NCBI GenBank assembly: GCA_941918925.1
Contig: OW799237.1
Location: 97,127,015 to 97,191,014 of the forward strand
Reading direction: 5' to 3'
DNA: 64,000 bases
Source: Phyto melanocephala
Taxonomy: Eukaryota; Arthropoda; Insecta; Diptera; Rhinophoridae
Shown here: in pieces, positions 1 through 11,500 of the stretch
Layout: every line of letters starts with the position of its first letter
Numbering within the stretch: the first letter of the stretch is position 1
Notes under the pieces: generated by a model
Database searches by the model: none
What the model saw: only the letters and a program-made list of their open reading frames with translations
What the model was told of the DNA's origin: nothing
Made by a program: the position numbers and the translations under genes

Positions 1-855
1 ATTGCCACCTAAATTATTTGCCTATTGTATAAACAAATAAGAAGAATAGTCGCTCTTAAGGATTCAAAATAAAGCTATAAAAGCCGTCTGTAATTTGTCT
101 TTAAAGTATTTTATCGCTCTGCAGGAATATTTCTAAAACAATTTTAACCATAAACGGTCTCTATAAGTCACAGTTACTTCTTAACGTTTTTAAATTTATC
201 CATAATAATGGTCACCACACAATTTTTTTTAACAACAAAACCAAATGAGAACACCACAAATAACATGATTCATAGGCTAATAAGATGTAGGTTGGAAACT
301 ACAAAAAAGTGTTGAGTATATGAATATATATCTTAGGATATAAGAAATGTTGAAAGAACTTCCGTTCTTAAAAGTAAACTGAAAAACTATTTTCTTCGTA
401 ATTTGGAAACAGTTGTCATATAATTTACGTAAACTTAAATAATTGTTTTGAAGTTTTTTATATTTATAAAGTTAATTATTAAATTAATTTCAGAAATTCT
501 CAGCGGAAATGCTGAGAAGGAGAATAAAAATATAAATATTATTTGAAATTTCTAATAAGTAATAGTGAAGGGCTTTGGTAAATGGAAGAATGGTTTTTGA
601 TTTCCAACTTTTTACAATTGTTTATTTTCGTAACAGAAATCTCAATACCAGGTTTTATGATACCAGATCACTTGGAAATAATATTTATTGCATTTTTGAC
701 TTTCGTATAGAGTAACCTAAGAATTAAGAAAAAAATTTTTAGTTTTGATAAATGGTTTTCCTATTTATGAATAGAATATACAAGTTTTTAGAAACCACAA
801 AAAAAAAGTTGCATGTCTACTCATCTATACTATAGATTAATGCAACTGTATTGTA
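1..855. other. A+T-rich intergenic DNA, nothing recognised
   Basis: No open frame of convincing composition, no terminal repeats and no RNA gene can be seen. The stretch is plain A+T-rich sequence leading into the first HINE-A fragment. Confidence 0.6.
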
Positions 856-1170
856 AACAAGTAACAGTGCTTTATTCGGCCGTGCCGAATCTTAAATAGC
901 CTTCACAAAGTGTAGTCATACAATAACAATTGTTTGTATCACCATTCATCTAATTAATATGATATACGTACGTACATATAAAAAACATACGTACATACAT
1001 ACATATGTATATAAAAACATCTAATTGTAAAATTATAAATTGAGTTTATGTATGTATGTTTAAAAAATATAAAAAAGTAAAATAAAAATTAAAAAAAGTA
1101 AAAAGAAGATAAAAATAAAAATAAATAAAAAAAAAATTTTTTTTGGCTTAGCTGGGATTCGATGCCACGC
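856..1170 (-). mobile_element. HINE-A (Helentron/DINE-1-like) 3' fragment
   Basis: Begins with AACAAGTAACAGTGC followed by the hairpin TTCGGCCGTGCCGAA, the 3' end signature of the family read on the minus strand, then the ACGTACATA-rich arm and an A/T homopolymer tract, ending with the GGGATTCGATGCCACG block. The TCTG/TCCG microsatellite core and 5' end are missing. DINE-1-like elements are non-autonomous passengers of Helentrons. Confidence 0.75.
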
Positions 1171-2160
1171 ACAGTGGGTGCGATAGTACCCAAAGTGGTG
1201 ATTAATTCATAGAAGCCGTAGTTCTAATATATTATATTTTTTTATGGATGAGTTATTATAAGCACATAAAAACACAGCATTTTAGAAAAAAAAAGTTAAA
1301 AAAAAATTTTTTTTTAACCCCTTAGTTCACAATTTATGCAGTAACTTCTGAATGAAAAGCGATAAATTAATGAATAGAACTGAAAATTAAAGCATGCTTA
1401 ATGTGCTATTAAAAAAATTAAAATACTATACATATTATATGTTTTTATTTTAGTATAAATTTAATTTAAATTTCAACATTTGTTTTTTTAAAAATTTTTA
1501 TAAATGTAAGCTACAAAAATAATATTATAATTTTTTAGTAATGAATAATCATAAATACATAAAAACACAGCTTTAAAAAAATGGAAATGTTTTTCGTAAA
1601 AAACATGATCCACAATTTTTGCTGTAACTTTGAAATTAAAATAAATTTAAAGAATGGGTTAATAATATGTATTCCTATTATTATATTTCATTAGAAATAT
1701 CTGGCAAAACTAACTCTAATTCCGAAGTTGATAAATTAGATTTTTTTCCTGCTCATATTTCTTGCTCATGCTAGATATAAATGGGTCAGAACTTAGCAGA
1801 AACCTATTGAAAATATCTTCATTGGACTTTTCCCTGCTGCATTTGCGAGCAAAGTGCTCCTTTTAATTTTTAAAATTTTTGCTCTATAATCTCCAGCCCG
1901 CGAATATGCAAAATGGGAGGCATAAAAAAAATATCTAGCCGTATTTTAAGCAAATTTACGAAAAAATTTTATCGTAGAGATGAGAATAAATTAATAAAGG
2001 TGTGTAACTAAACTTAAATCTGTGTTTTAAAAATATTTTTACTTCCTATAAATTGTGCGTGATACAAGTTTTGGTACGTGAGCTTAAGTGACCGAAATCA
2101 CTCATGCACTTATCTCTAAAAAAACAAAATGCATCAACAAAAACAATAAAATAAATAAAA
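1171..2160. other. intergenic; degenerate repeated segments
   Basis: Two related segments, about 1245-1365 and 1543-1660, share CATAAAAACACAGC followed by a CACAATTT(A/T)TGC(A/T)GTAACTT block, so an old repeat is present twice in the same orientation. Minus-strand translation of about 1690-1850 has a coding-like flavour but carries stops and cannot be assigned. Confidence 0.35.
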
Positions 2161-2955
2161 AACAAGTAAGAGCGCTATATTCGGCCGTGACGAATCTTAT
2201 ATACCCTTCACAACGTGTAGTCATGCAATAACAGTAATTTTTATCACCATTCATCTCATATGAAATACGTACATACATATATAAAAACATCCCATTGTAA
2301 AATTATAAATGTATGTAAAAAAAAAAAAAAATTAAAAAAAAAATTTTAAAAAATATAATTAATATAAATAATAAATATAAAACTAAAAAAAAAAATAAAA
2401 AAAAAATTTAAAAACAAAGAAAAAAATTAAAAAAAAAAAATTAATATAAATAATAAATATAAAACAAAAAAAAATAAAAAAAAATTTAAAAACAAAAAAT
2501 AATAATAAAAATATAAATAATATATAAAAAAAAAAATTAAAAAAAATTTTTTTTTGGCTCAGTTGGGATTCGATGCCATGTTTACTCTAACCAGTATACA
2601 TGTTTGTATGTATGTTGTTGTCGTAATGTTGTTTTTGTGAAAAAAATCGAGGTGGTCGTGGGTTTTTGCTCATATCTCAGTTGTCGGTACATAATGTTTC
2701 TGATTTTCAATACCGGGCTACTCCCAAATATTTCTGATATATTAATAGCTCACTCGGGTCCAGGCGATATCGTGATGCTTCAAAAAGTTGATCTCAACAT
2801 ACACACGGACAGACTGACAGTGCTTACTCGACTCCCCAATTCATAAGCTTTTAGAAAATATATACTTTGTGGGGTCGGAAATGAAAATTGTAGCAATTTC
2901 ACACGGAATGGCAAAGCTCTATATACCCTTTTTCACTGTGTGGAGGGTATAATAA
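2161..2955 (-). mobile_element. HINE-A (Helentron/DINE-1-like), full length
   Basis: A complete copy read on the minus strand. The 3' end is AACAAGTAAGAGCGC plus hairpin ATTCGGCCGTGACGAAT at the low coordinate. Then come ATATACCCTTCACAACG, poly(A/T) tracts of about 250 bp, the GGGATTCGATGCCA block, a short remnant of the microsatellite core (ACGGACAGACTGACAG) and the 5' end CACTGTGTGGAGGGTATA. The complementary TATACCC...GGGTATA subterminal repeats and terminal hairpin are the structure known for DINE-1/INE-1. Short frames in it (2102-2290 minus, 2604-2846 plus) recur wherever the repeat recurs and are not genes. Confidence 0.85.
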
Positions 2956-3394
2956 AGAGAACGACAATATTAAAACACAAAAACACATTTACTGGTCTTG
3001 TTAAATAAATGACAACCAGAGTTTTTACACAAAAATTAAAATAATAAAAAAAAGGGCCGGGCATTGTCCGAACATTTTATTTCTTTCATATATAAGCTGA
3101 TATCCTATACTTGGCCCATTAAATGCGGAAATTATCGCAAATATGGACCTTTTTTAAAAAAATTATTAAAAATATTTACACATAATTTTTATATAAAAAA
3201 AATTTTTACTATAAACTTTAATACCTGATGTTGAAGGTTAAATTATAAAAAAATTACTTCTAATAGATTTAACAATAATAATAATCGCTGTACAGCTTGT
3301 GATGCAGAATTTTATCTACTTTTGCCCTATACTAAAATTTATTATAAAAATTTTATTTGTAAATTTCAATTAATTGCCACTTTGATACCATTTG

Positions 3395-3715
3395 AACCCA
3401 ATGTTCCACGTTCACTCTGACCAGTATACTACGTTTGTATGTATGTGTTTTCATATCTAAGTTGCTTATGTACCGATTTTTCTGATTTATACCGATCTGC
3501 TCCCAAGTATTTCTGATATTTTAATACCTCACGCGAATCCAGGCGATGTCAGGTTCTTCTGGAAGTTGATTTTAACACACACGCGGAAAAATGGACACAC
3601 GAATAGGGCTCAATCAACTCCTCTATTCATAAGCTTTCAGAAATTATATACCTTGTGGGGTCGGAAATGAAAATTGCTATTTATACCTTTTTTCACTTTT
3701 GTGTGAAGGGTATAC
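3395..3715 (-). mobile_element. HINE-A 5' part, diverged
   Basis: Matches the right half of the copy at 2161-2955 from CACTCTGACCAGTATAC through CTCCCAAGTATTTCTGATATTT, TCATAAGCTTTCAGAAA and GGGGTCGGAAATGAAAATTG to TGTGAAGGGTATAC. The hairpin end and homopolymer arm are absent, and substitutions are more numerous than in other copies, so it is an older truncated insertion. Confidence 0.75.
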
Positions 3716-4646
3716 AAATATCTAGTCTTAGTGACTGTTAAGTCTCTGAATAGTTGATAATTAAGCGTGTTTTTTGAACATTACAAAACACTTGCAAATT
3801 TTTCGCATTCCTTTTAAGTGTTACAAAATAAGCACAACAAATTTTTAATGCTAATGTTTTACACTAAAAACAAAATTAATAACTATCTTCTAATGAGTAA
3901 AAAAACAAACATTTTGTTGCGGCCACCAAAGCGGTCTGAGTTCAGTTTGTATTGAATAAATATTAAAAAGATAGCGCTAATTTCTTGAAGAGTTAATTGC
4001 AGCAGTAATAAACAAAGGAAGCGAAAAGTTTTTGCTTAAAAGTAAGAAAAACATTTTTTTGAAATTACTAGATTCAAATTACACCTCAAATGGTTATGAA
4101 AAATAAATAATGACATCATGTTTTCATGTGTTTCCAAGTACGAATGTTTGAAAATAAAAATCCAAATCTCAAACAATTATCATACCTAGGCAAACTCGTC
4201 ACAACACAGCGCAATAGCTCAATATACAAATACATATAGTGGTAATCAAATAAAATAAATAAATAAAACAAAAACGATAAGAAAATTACTAAAACAATTA
4301 ACTAAATCACTCGATGGTGGGTCGGTTACCCGTTCAAATTATTATCAAATTACTACGTTCCAGCAGTCTGTTGAATATAGAAAAAGAGAAAGCTAGGAGA
4401 GAGATAACTAAACTTTTATTGAAAGAAAATATAGTGAAGTGATTAGCTTATATGGTCTAGCAGAAATGTAAATAAAAAAATCAATGTACGCTAAGGGGTG
4501 CCATTCTTATCAAAGTTTCGATAACAAATAAACCAAAATAGCTAACATTAAACGGCTTCGAGGAGAGAATCAACATATCTGTTGACTAACTACAATAGTA
4601 ATTGAAGTGGTAATATAATAAAAAAAAGTACTTTAACTCACCTTAG
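3716..4646. other. upstream region of the fucosyltransferase gene
   Basis: Presumed promoter and 5' leader DNA. I see no coding frame. TTCAGTTTG near 3941 resembles an insect initiator (TCAGT) but has no other support. The stretch ending CTCACCTTAG at 4646 would serve as a splice acceptor, so a non-coding leader exon may lie further upstream. Confidence 0.3.
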
Positions 4647-4649
4647 TTA

Positions 4650-4718
4650 ATGGTAATCTGTGGTAATGACAGGAACACAGCGAGAGCCATTAGTACGACT
4701 AAATACCAACAGCACTAA
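4650..4718 (+). promoter_or_regulatory. overlapping upstream ORF of the fucosyltransferase mRNA
   Basis: An ATG at 4650 lies 16 nt before the fucosyltransferase ATG (4666), in a different frame, and its 22-codon frame ends with TAA at 4716-4718, inside the main coding sequence. If the leader is included in the mRNA, scanning ribosomes would meet this start first, which usually lowers translation of the main frame. This is inference; the transcript start is unknown. Confidence 0.35.
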
Positions 4719-5534
4719 CACAGCAGAAACAGTTTTACCAACAGAATATCGCATGAATTCAAAAAATAGCCTCATAAATCTTAAGCTATGTAAGCTCAAG
4801 AAAATTATAATTATTCTTAGTGTTATTTGTGTCATTAGTGTTGTTGCTTGGTTTTACGTAGACCATACTGTGCCGGAATTCAATCAATATCGTTTAGTGA
4901 AAAGTCATGTTTCAAGGACAAATGAAAGTGATACAAACAAAATACGTTTTATATTATTGTGGAATGATGTTTTTGGCAATAACCGTTGGTCACTACCGAA
5001 TGACCTAAACGATCCATCTTACTTCCGCAAAGACCTTAAATGTCCAGTCTCGAATTGTGTGGTGACTAACCAAAGAGATATTTTGCCTAAAGTATACATG
5101 TATGATGCCATACTTTTTCATACAGCTCAAACATTTTCGCTGAGCCAACCCATACCCAAAAGCCGTTCATGGCAACAATTGTATGTTTTTGCTCTGATGG
5201 AGTCACCTGGCACAACGAAACATATTCTAAGCGATGAAGGGAATTTTTACAATTTGACTATGACATATCGCATGGATTCTGACATATTGTGGCCTTACAG
5301 TTGGTTTGTCGATAAAGAGACTGGTATACGAATAATTCCCAGTGAATATCCCGAATGGCGTGTCGCTCCCGATAGCCATAATGATACCACCATTTGGAAG
5401 TTGTGGCCATATAAAAACAAAATGGCTGCCTGGTTTGTGTCGCATTGTAAAACGGCATCGCGTAGAGAGGAACTTGTTAAAGAACTACAGAAATATATCG
5501 ACGTGGATGTGTTTGGAAAATGTGGACCGAACAG
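4666..5534 (+). CDS. fucosyltransferase coding exon 1
   Basis: Codes residues 1-289 and the first two bases of codon 290: cytoplasmic tail, signal anchor, stem and N-terminal domain, ending in the WFVSHC...VDVFGKCG segment that opens the GT10 C-terminal domain. The frame reads on into the intron for 11 codons, but the family motifs resume only at 16016, and GTTAGT at 5535 is a good donor. Confidence 0.9.
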
Positions 5535-8500
5535 GTTAGTACATAAATTTTATTACAAAGATCTTTAAATAAAACTTTAATAAATTTTTAGTCTGCAGTA
5601 AGTCATGTGTAATAAGCTTCCAAACATTTGTATTAATTTTTCTAACTTTTAAAGACAAACCGAATTTCGATACACAAGGTTTTGGTAATAAGCTTAATAA
5701 TGTCCGTCTAACAGGGTTTAGTTAAAAAGAAATTAATTTCTAGTTGAATGGTACGACTTTTATTAATATTCAATTTAATATTGAATTAACTTCATAATTT
5801 TCATAAAATCCTCAAGAAATTGAAACCACTAATCAATACAATGCCATATGATGTTGAATTTTAAATACAAATATGAATATCTTGAAGTCAGTTAAAAAGC
5901 TGATTGTTATAAACGCCATCACAAAACTCGTACTTTTTCACATTCTCTGTTTTCCAAAGTACGACAGGTTACACTTTAAGCACAAGTTCTTTCTAAGAAA
6001 CATAAGCGTATAATTTAATCTACGACAGTGGTAATTTTATGACAAGTTTTTTTTTCTTCATCGCTAAGTTAGAACTTAAACTATATAAAAAAAATCTATA
6101 AAATTTTAGTGAAAAGTGAGTGTCTATTCCAACAATATTTAACAAATTAAACTTTTAGCTGCCTATAATTAATTGTTTGATTACACAATCTCAAACAATT
6201 CACAATTAAAAATATAGTTACGTATTTGTCCAAATTAATAATTGCATTTAAGTTTTCTTTTTTTATTTAAAATAATTGATTTTATATTGTCTTTAAAACA
6301 GAACAATCAAATAATGAAAAAAAATATATTTTTAATAGTTTTTATATAAGTAAGTAAATTAAATTGAATATATGTATTACAATTGAAAAATATAACGATA
6401 ATAATGTATAAAAAATATGACAAAGAAATATGAATAAAATTCCAAAGAAAATATAATTAATATTGTTTAATACACATATAAAATATAACAGTAACAAAAT
6501 AAGTGAAATTAGGATTAGGAATGTTTACTAAACATATAACTCTATGCGTTCCAAGCGAAACTTCATACACAGAATATTTTCAATTACGTTGTCAATATTC
6601 TAAGAGAGAAAACTTTTTTGTTGATATTGTAAAAACAATACCAGCTACAACAACTTTACAAAACAAATGTATTTTAAAGATAACAAATAAGAGCACTATA
6701 TTAAGCTGTGTCGAATTTTTTATACCCACCAACAATTTTCGGTACTTTTATAGTTAGTGTTTTTTTCCCACAATTTTTTGTTTTCCGTGAATGCGAGATT
6801 TATTTTTTAATTTCCCGGGATCCAGCAGCAAAACAACTAAGAAGTTAATATGTTTTTAGTTAATAAAAAACTTTTTATTAAAAAGCATAAAATAGTTTAT
6901 AATGTTAAAGAAACACTTCAAAACTATAAAAATTAATAAAGAAACTTGAATTTAAAATAAAAATTGAGTAAAAATATTTTTTATTGAAAAAAAATATTAT
7001 TCTCTAGGCAAGAGATTAAATATGAGCACAAAAAACAAAAATACAGGTACTTTAGAGATCAAAAAAAAATCATTAGAATTCAATTTCAAAAACATGTAAA
7101 TACAATGTATAATTAAAAAAATTTAACGTAGAAATTTTTTACGACTTAGAAAATTATCTTTTAATATGCTCAAAGCGTTTATTGACTGGTCAGAAAGTCT
7201 ATTTCTGATTTTATTAACAAAGTGCCCTGCTACAGAAAACACTCGTTCACTTTATATCGATGTTGGACAAATAGTTAGCATTTAACAAATATACAATATT
7301 TTGAGTTTTTTGACCACTTCCCTCAAAAAATTTTAACTCTTTCTTTATAGAATTTTGAAGTACGTGGGCTCATTTTTTCTAAAATTTTTAACACTTCACC
7401 TCAAAAAATATATAAAATTATTTGTAAAAAAGTATTTTTAAATGTAAAGTTAAAAAAAACGTTGAAGAAAAAATTTTTATAAAAAAGAAATGTTACAATA
7501 TACATCTGCTTCCGAATCGTAGCTACCTTTTTCATTTCCCGGAATCCCGAAATATAATCCCGGGGAATCGGGAACTCAAATTCCCGGGAAAAAATCCTAT
7601 TTATAACACAAAGTGTATTATTTTGTTTTTAACAGTAATCGCTATGCATTATATATACTATACTAAAATATCTATCACTTTCTTTGTATAACTTCGATAT
7701 GCTAGTAAAATATTTTCGTAAATTTAGTCCTTAAACGAAAAAAGGGGTTAAATTGGGCGTGTCAATATAGTTTCTGCTAATAAGTACAACCCAGATATTT
7801 CAATATAGTGCTTTATTCTTTCAAAGAGAAATTATTTGAATTTAAGATTAACCGTTATATGGGAGGTAGTCGTTAAAGTGGGCGTGTCACCTAAATTTTT
7901 TGGCATAACAATGACATTGACTAGATGGATATACCTCTAATTTTGTCGGTTTTATGAGCTTTAAAATTTCATTAACAGTAGATAACGTGAAAAGTGTGCG
8001 TTAAAATAGGTGTGTCGAAGTTGTTTCTGCTAATGAGTAAACTTAAATATTTTAATGCAGTCCTTTATATGTATATAAAGTTAGTAATAGTTATATGAAT
8101 TTGAGATAAAACATTGCTTAAAAGTGGGCGTGGCACATTTACTTTCCGTAAGAACAATGCATTTGACTAAAAAGTTATTCCCGCAAAATTTAAGAATCGT
8201 ACATCCAATTTTGTCAGTTTTAATAGGTTTTTAATTTTAAGTATACCGAAGACACTGTGCGGTATACATTTTCGTACATTCTAATCTATAACTCCTTTTC
8301 AGCAAAAAATATTGTTTTTACTCTGGAAATATATATTTGATGTTTCATGACACTACATTAATGCGTTTGAACACAATCACATTTTATTTGATGTTGAAAG
8401 GACACGGTTTTTTTAACCTACTCTTGTATTACGAGCTATAACTCTCTTCCTAATATTCCGATTTAGCCCATTTTCAATACCAAACAAACCTATAAGAAAG

Positions 8501-11500
8501 ATTCTGGCAAAATTTGAGCCCCCTAGCTTTTTCGGTTCGACCTCTATCGTGCTTTCAACAGACTGACAGACGGACAGATCGTAATAAAATCGAGCCCTTA
8601 TTCAGAATATATATACACAATGGGGTCTAAAATGGTTATTTCGATGTGATACAAAGGGATTGATAAAATGAATATATCCCCACCATTTTTTTGGTGGCGG
8701 GTATAAAAATGTATTTAAGTCATAAGAATCGAAAGTTTAATGTTACAAGTAAAATGTCTGCACATGAAGTATATTCTAAAAATGTTGATAGTGGTCAAAT
8801 ATTTCTTACAGAACATAAATAATTGCAAATCAAATGTTATTTAAAGTTGTACTAAAAGGTTGATAAGAAAAATATGCAAAAACGGATACGACAGAAGGAA
8901 GTATATAAAAGAATTAAATTTAAAATGAATACAATACAAACATACTGTTGGGACCAGTAATGCGGATCGCGTTTAACTCGTTAAAAATAATACTGCTAAT
9001 AAAACCTGTAAAAAACATTTATTTAAAACGATATTTATGCATAAAATAGAAAGTGTGTTGGCTGATAATTACATCGTATCAATATTATTATGAGTTAAAC
9101 TCCTAAAATTTAAGTATTTTTGTCAAGGTACCAAAGTTAGCTACAAAAAAGTTAAGGGTATTATATTGATATTAGCCTTTACCACTATGTACATAGGTTT
9201 ATATGACCACATCATAGTTTAGCTTATATTTAAGTTTTCATGTAACACGCCATTATATCTAGAATTTTTAACGCCAACTTGAACTTTGAGTTTGTACAGA
9301 GTTAGCTGTATTAGACTAGTCAAGCACTTTCGTTTGATACCCATATTGATGGGGTTAAAAAAATTTTCCGTCATTTTATTAAGACACCATCTTTAAAATT
9401 TAAAATTTTTTAGCAGTTCACTGCATTCTACTGGTTAGGACCTTTCAATGAATATCAATATTTTGGCGGACCAAAAAATCACATTTTGAAATACCACATA
9501 TGACCCATATAAATCTACATATCAATTTATTGATATGTAAGAATTTTGTTGGAGCGGCCAACATGAATTTTAATATATTTTAAAGTAAACTATATTGCCT
9601 TAGTCCAGTCTATTCATTTCATATCAATATTGTCTCTCCGTTGTATACACGCAAAGAAAAAACAAAGAAAAAACTTAATCATAATCGAAGACCAACATAC
9701 TATGATTTAATTGCATGATTGCGATAAAATCATATAATGGTACCAGTTATCATTATTTTGTTTAATTAGAGTATCGGCAATATTTGCTCCTTTCTACAGC
9801 AAATTATTGTCTTTTTCTGTTAGTTAAATACGTGCATATATTGAATGTATTTACCATTTTAATTGCAATTTTTATAACAATAATTTTTTAAATTTTTCTG
9901 GTATATTTTCAAGTTTCTCCAAATTTTACAAACATTTTAGGTTTTTTTTTTTTTTGACATCTCAAACTTTTAAAATAATATAAATTTATTCAGCAAGAGA
10001 AGAACGATTGAAATTAAATTATTATAAAAAAAAATCATAGATTGATTGATTTGTAATCATACTGTTGTCTCACCTATTATTTAATGATTATTTGTAATTT
10101 TTAATGCTTTTGAATAAAATGTTAATTTTGTTGGATTTATATTTTTAAATCATACTATTTTTAAGCGACAACTACTTTTAAAATTTTTACGAAAAGTAAA
10201 CATTAAGTGATACAATTAAAACAAATAATTGATTATCGAGACAAAATATATGATGAAATTAAAAAAAGTAACACTACTTGTTTTCGACAACCAAATATTG
10301 TTAAAGCTAATATAATATGACCGTTGTGATCATGCTGTAATCATGGTTTTTCTTTGCGTGAAAAAAATCGATTTTCGTCTGTAAATTTTAGAAAAAGCAC
10401 CGTCCCGGGAATTCCCGGAATTTTACTTTCAATGTTAAGTAAACAAAGAAGTTATACTTGTACTTCCACAAAACACGTTGAAAATTAACATTAATTATAA
10501 CACAACAACAAAGTGAACCAGCGTGTCAAGTGTTTAGTTTAATAACAGGGTGCACTGTATGCAATTTTGTGCAATATTCAAAAACTGTTACATTATGTAA
10601 ATATAGCAACAAATGTGATAAATAAATATTTTCTTTTCACAAAAATAGTTAAAAATAGTTGATCTAATTAAATCTAATCAAAAATAATCAAGAAATCTTA
10701 TCAATTATTTTTTGGATTAGTTTTGATTAAATTTGATTAGAAATGCTAATCGTCACTAATTGTGATAAGATTTTTGATTATTCCTAATCTAATCAATTAG
10801 TAATCTGAAATTTTTATCAAAATTCAATTCTAATGATTAGATTATTATACCCGCCACCAAAAAAATGGTGGGGGTATATTCATTTTGTCATTCCGTTTGT
10901 AACACATCGAAATATCCATTTTAGACCCCATAAAGTATATATATTCTGAATCGGGGTTTGATTTTATGACGATCTAGCTATGTCCGTCCGTCTGTCCGTC
11001 TGTCCGTCTGTCCGTCTGTTGAAAGCACGATAGAGGTCGCACCGAAAAAGCTAAAGGGCTCAAATTTTGCCAGAATCTTTCTAATAGACAAGGTTTGTTT
11101 GGTATTGAAAATGGGCTAAATCGGAATATTAGAAAGAGAGTTATAGCTCGTAAAGCAAGAATAGGTCGAAAAAACCGTGTCCTTCAAACATCGAAAAAAT
11201 AGGAATTGTGTCCAAACGCATAAACGTAGAGTCATGAAACTTCGAATATATATTTCTCGAGTCAAAAGAATATTTCTCCCCAAAAATTGCTTAAATCTAT
11301 GCATTAGAAAAGGAGTTATAGGTCAAAATGTACGAAAATTTATACCGCTCAGTGTATATTTGAAGTTTAAAACGTAATAAAACTGACAAAACTATATGTA
11401 CGGTTCTGAAATTTTGCAAACATGGTTTTTTGGTCAAAGTCTTCGTTATAACGGAAAATAAATGTGCTACGCCCACTTTTTTTTTAAATTTTTATAAAAA

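Noticed and set aside
3936..3950. Initiator-like TTCAGTTTG as fucosyltransferase promoter
   Set aside because: A short motif expected by chance, with no downstream promoter element or transcript evidence.
4660..4662. GTG as the fucosyltransferase start
   Set aside because: Insect genes start at ATG; the frame's first ATG is at 4666, two codons on.
5227..5458. Minus-strand and shifted frames inside fucosyltransferase exon 1
   Set aside because: They are shadows of the real frame, which carries the glycosyltransferase motifs.
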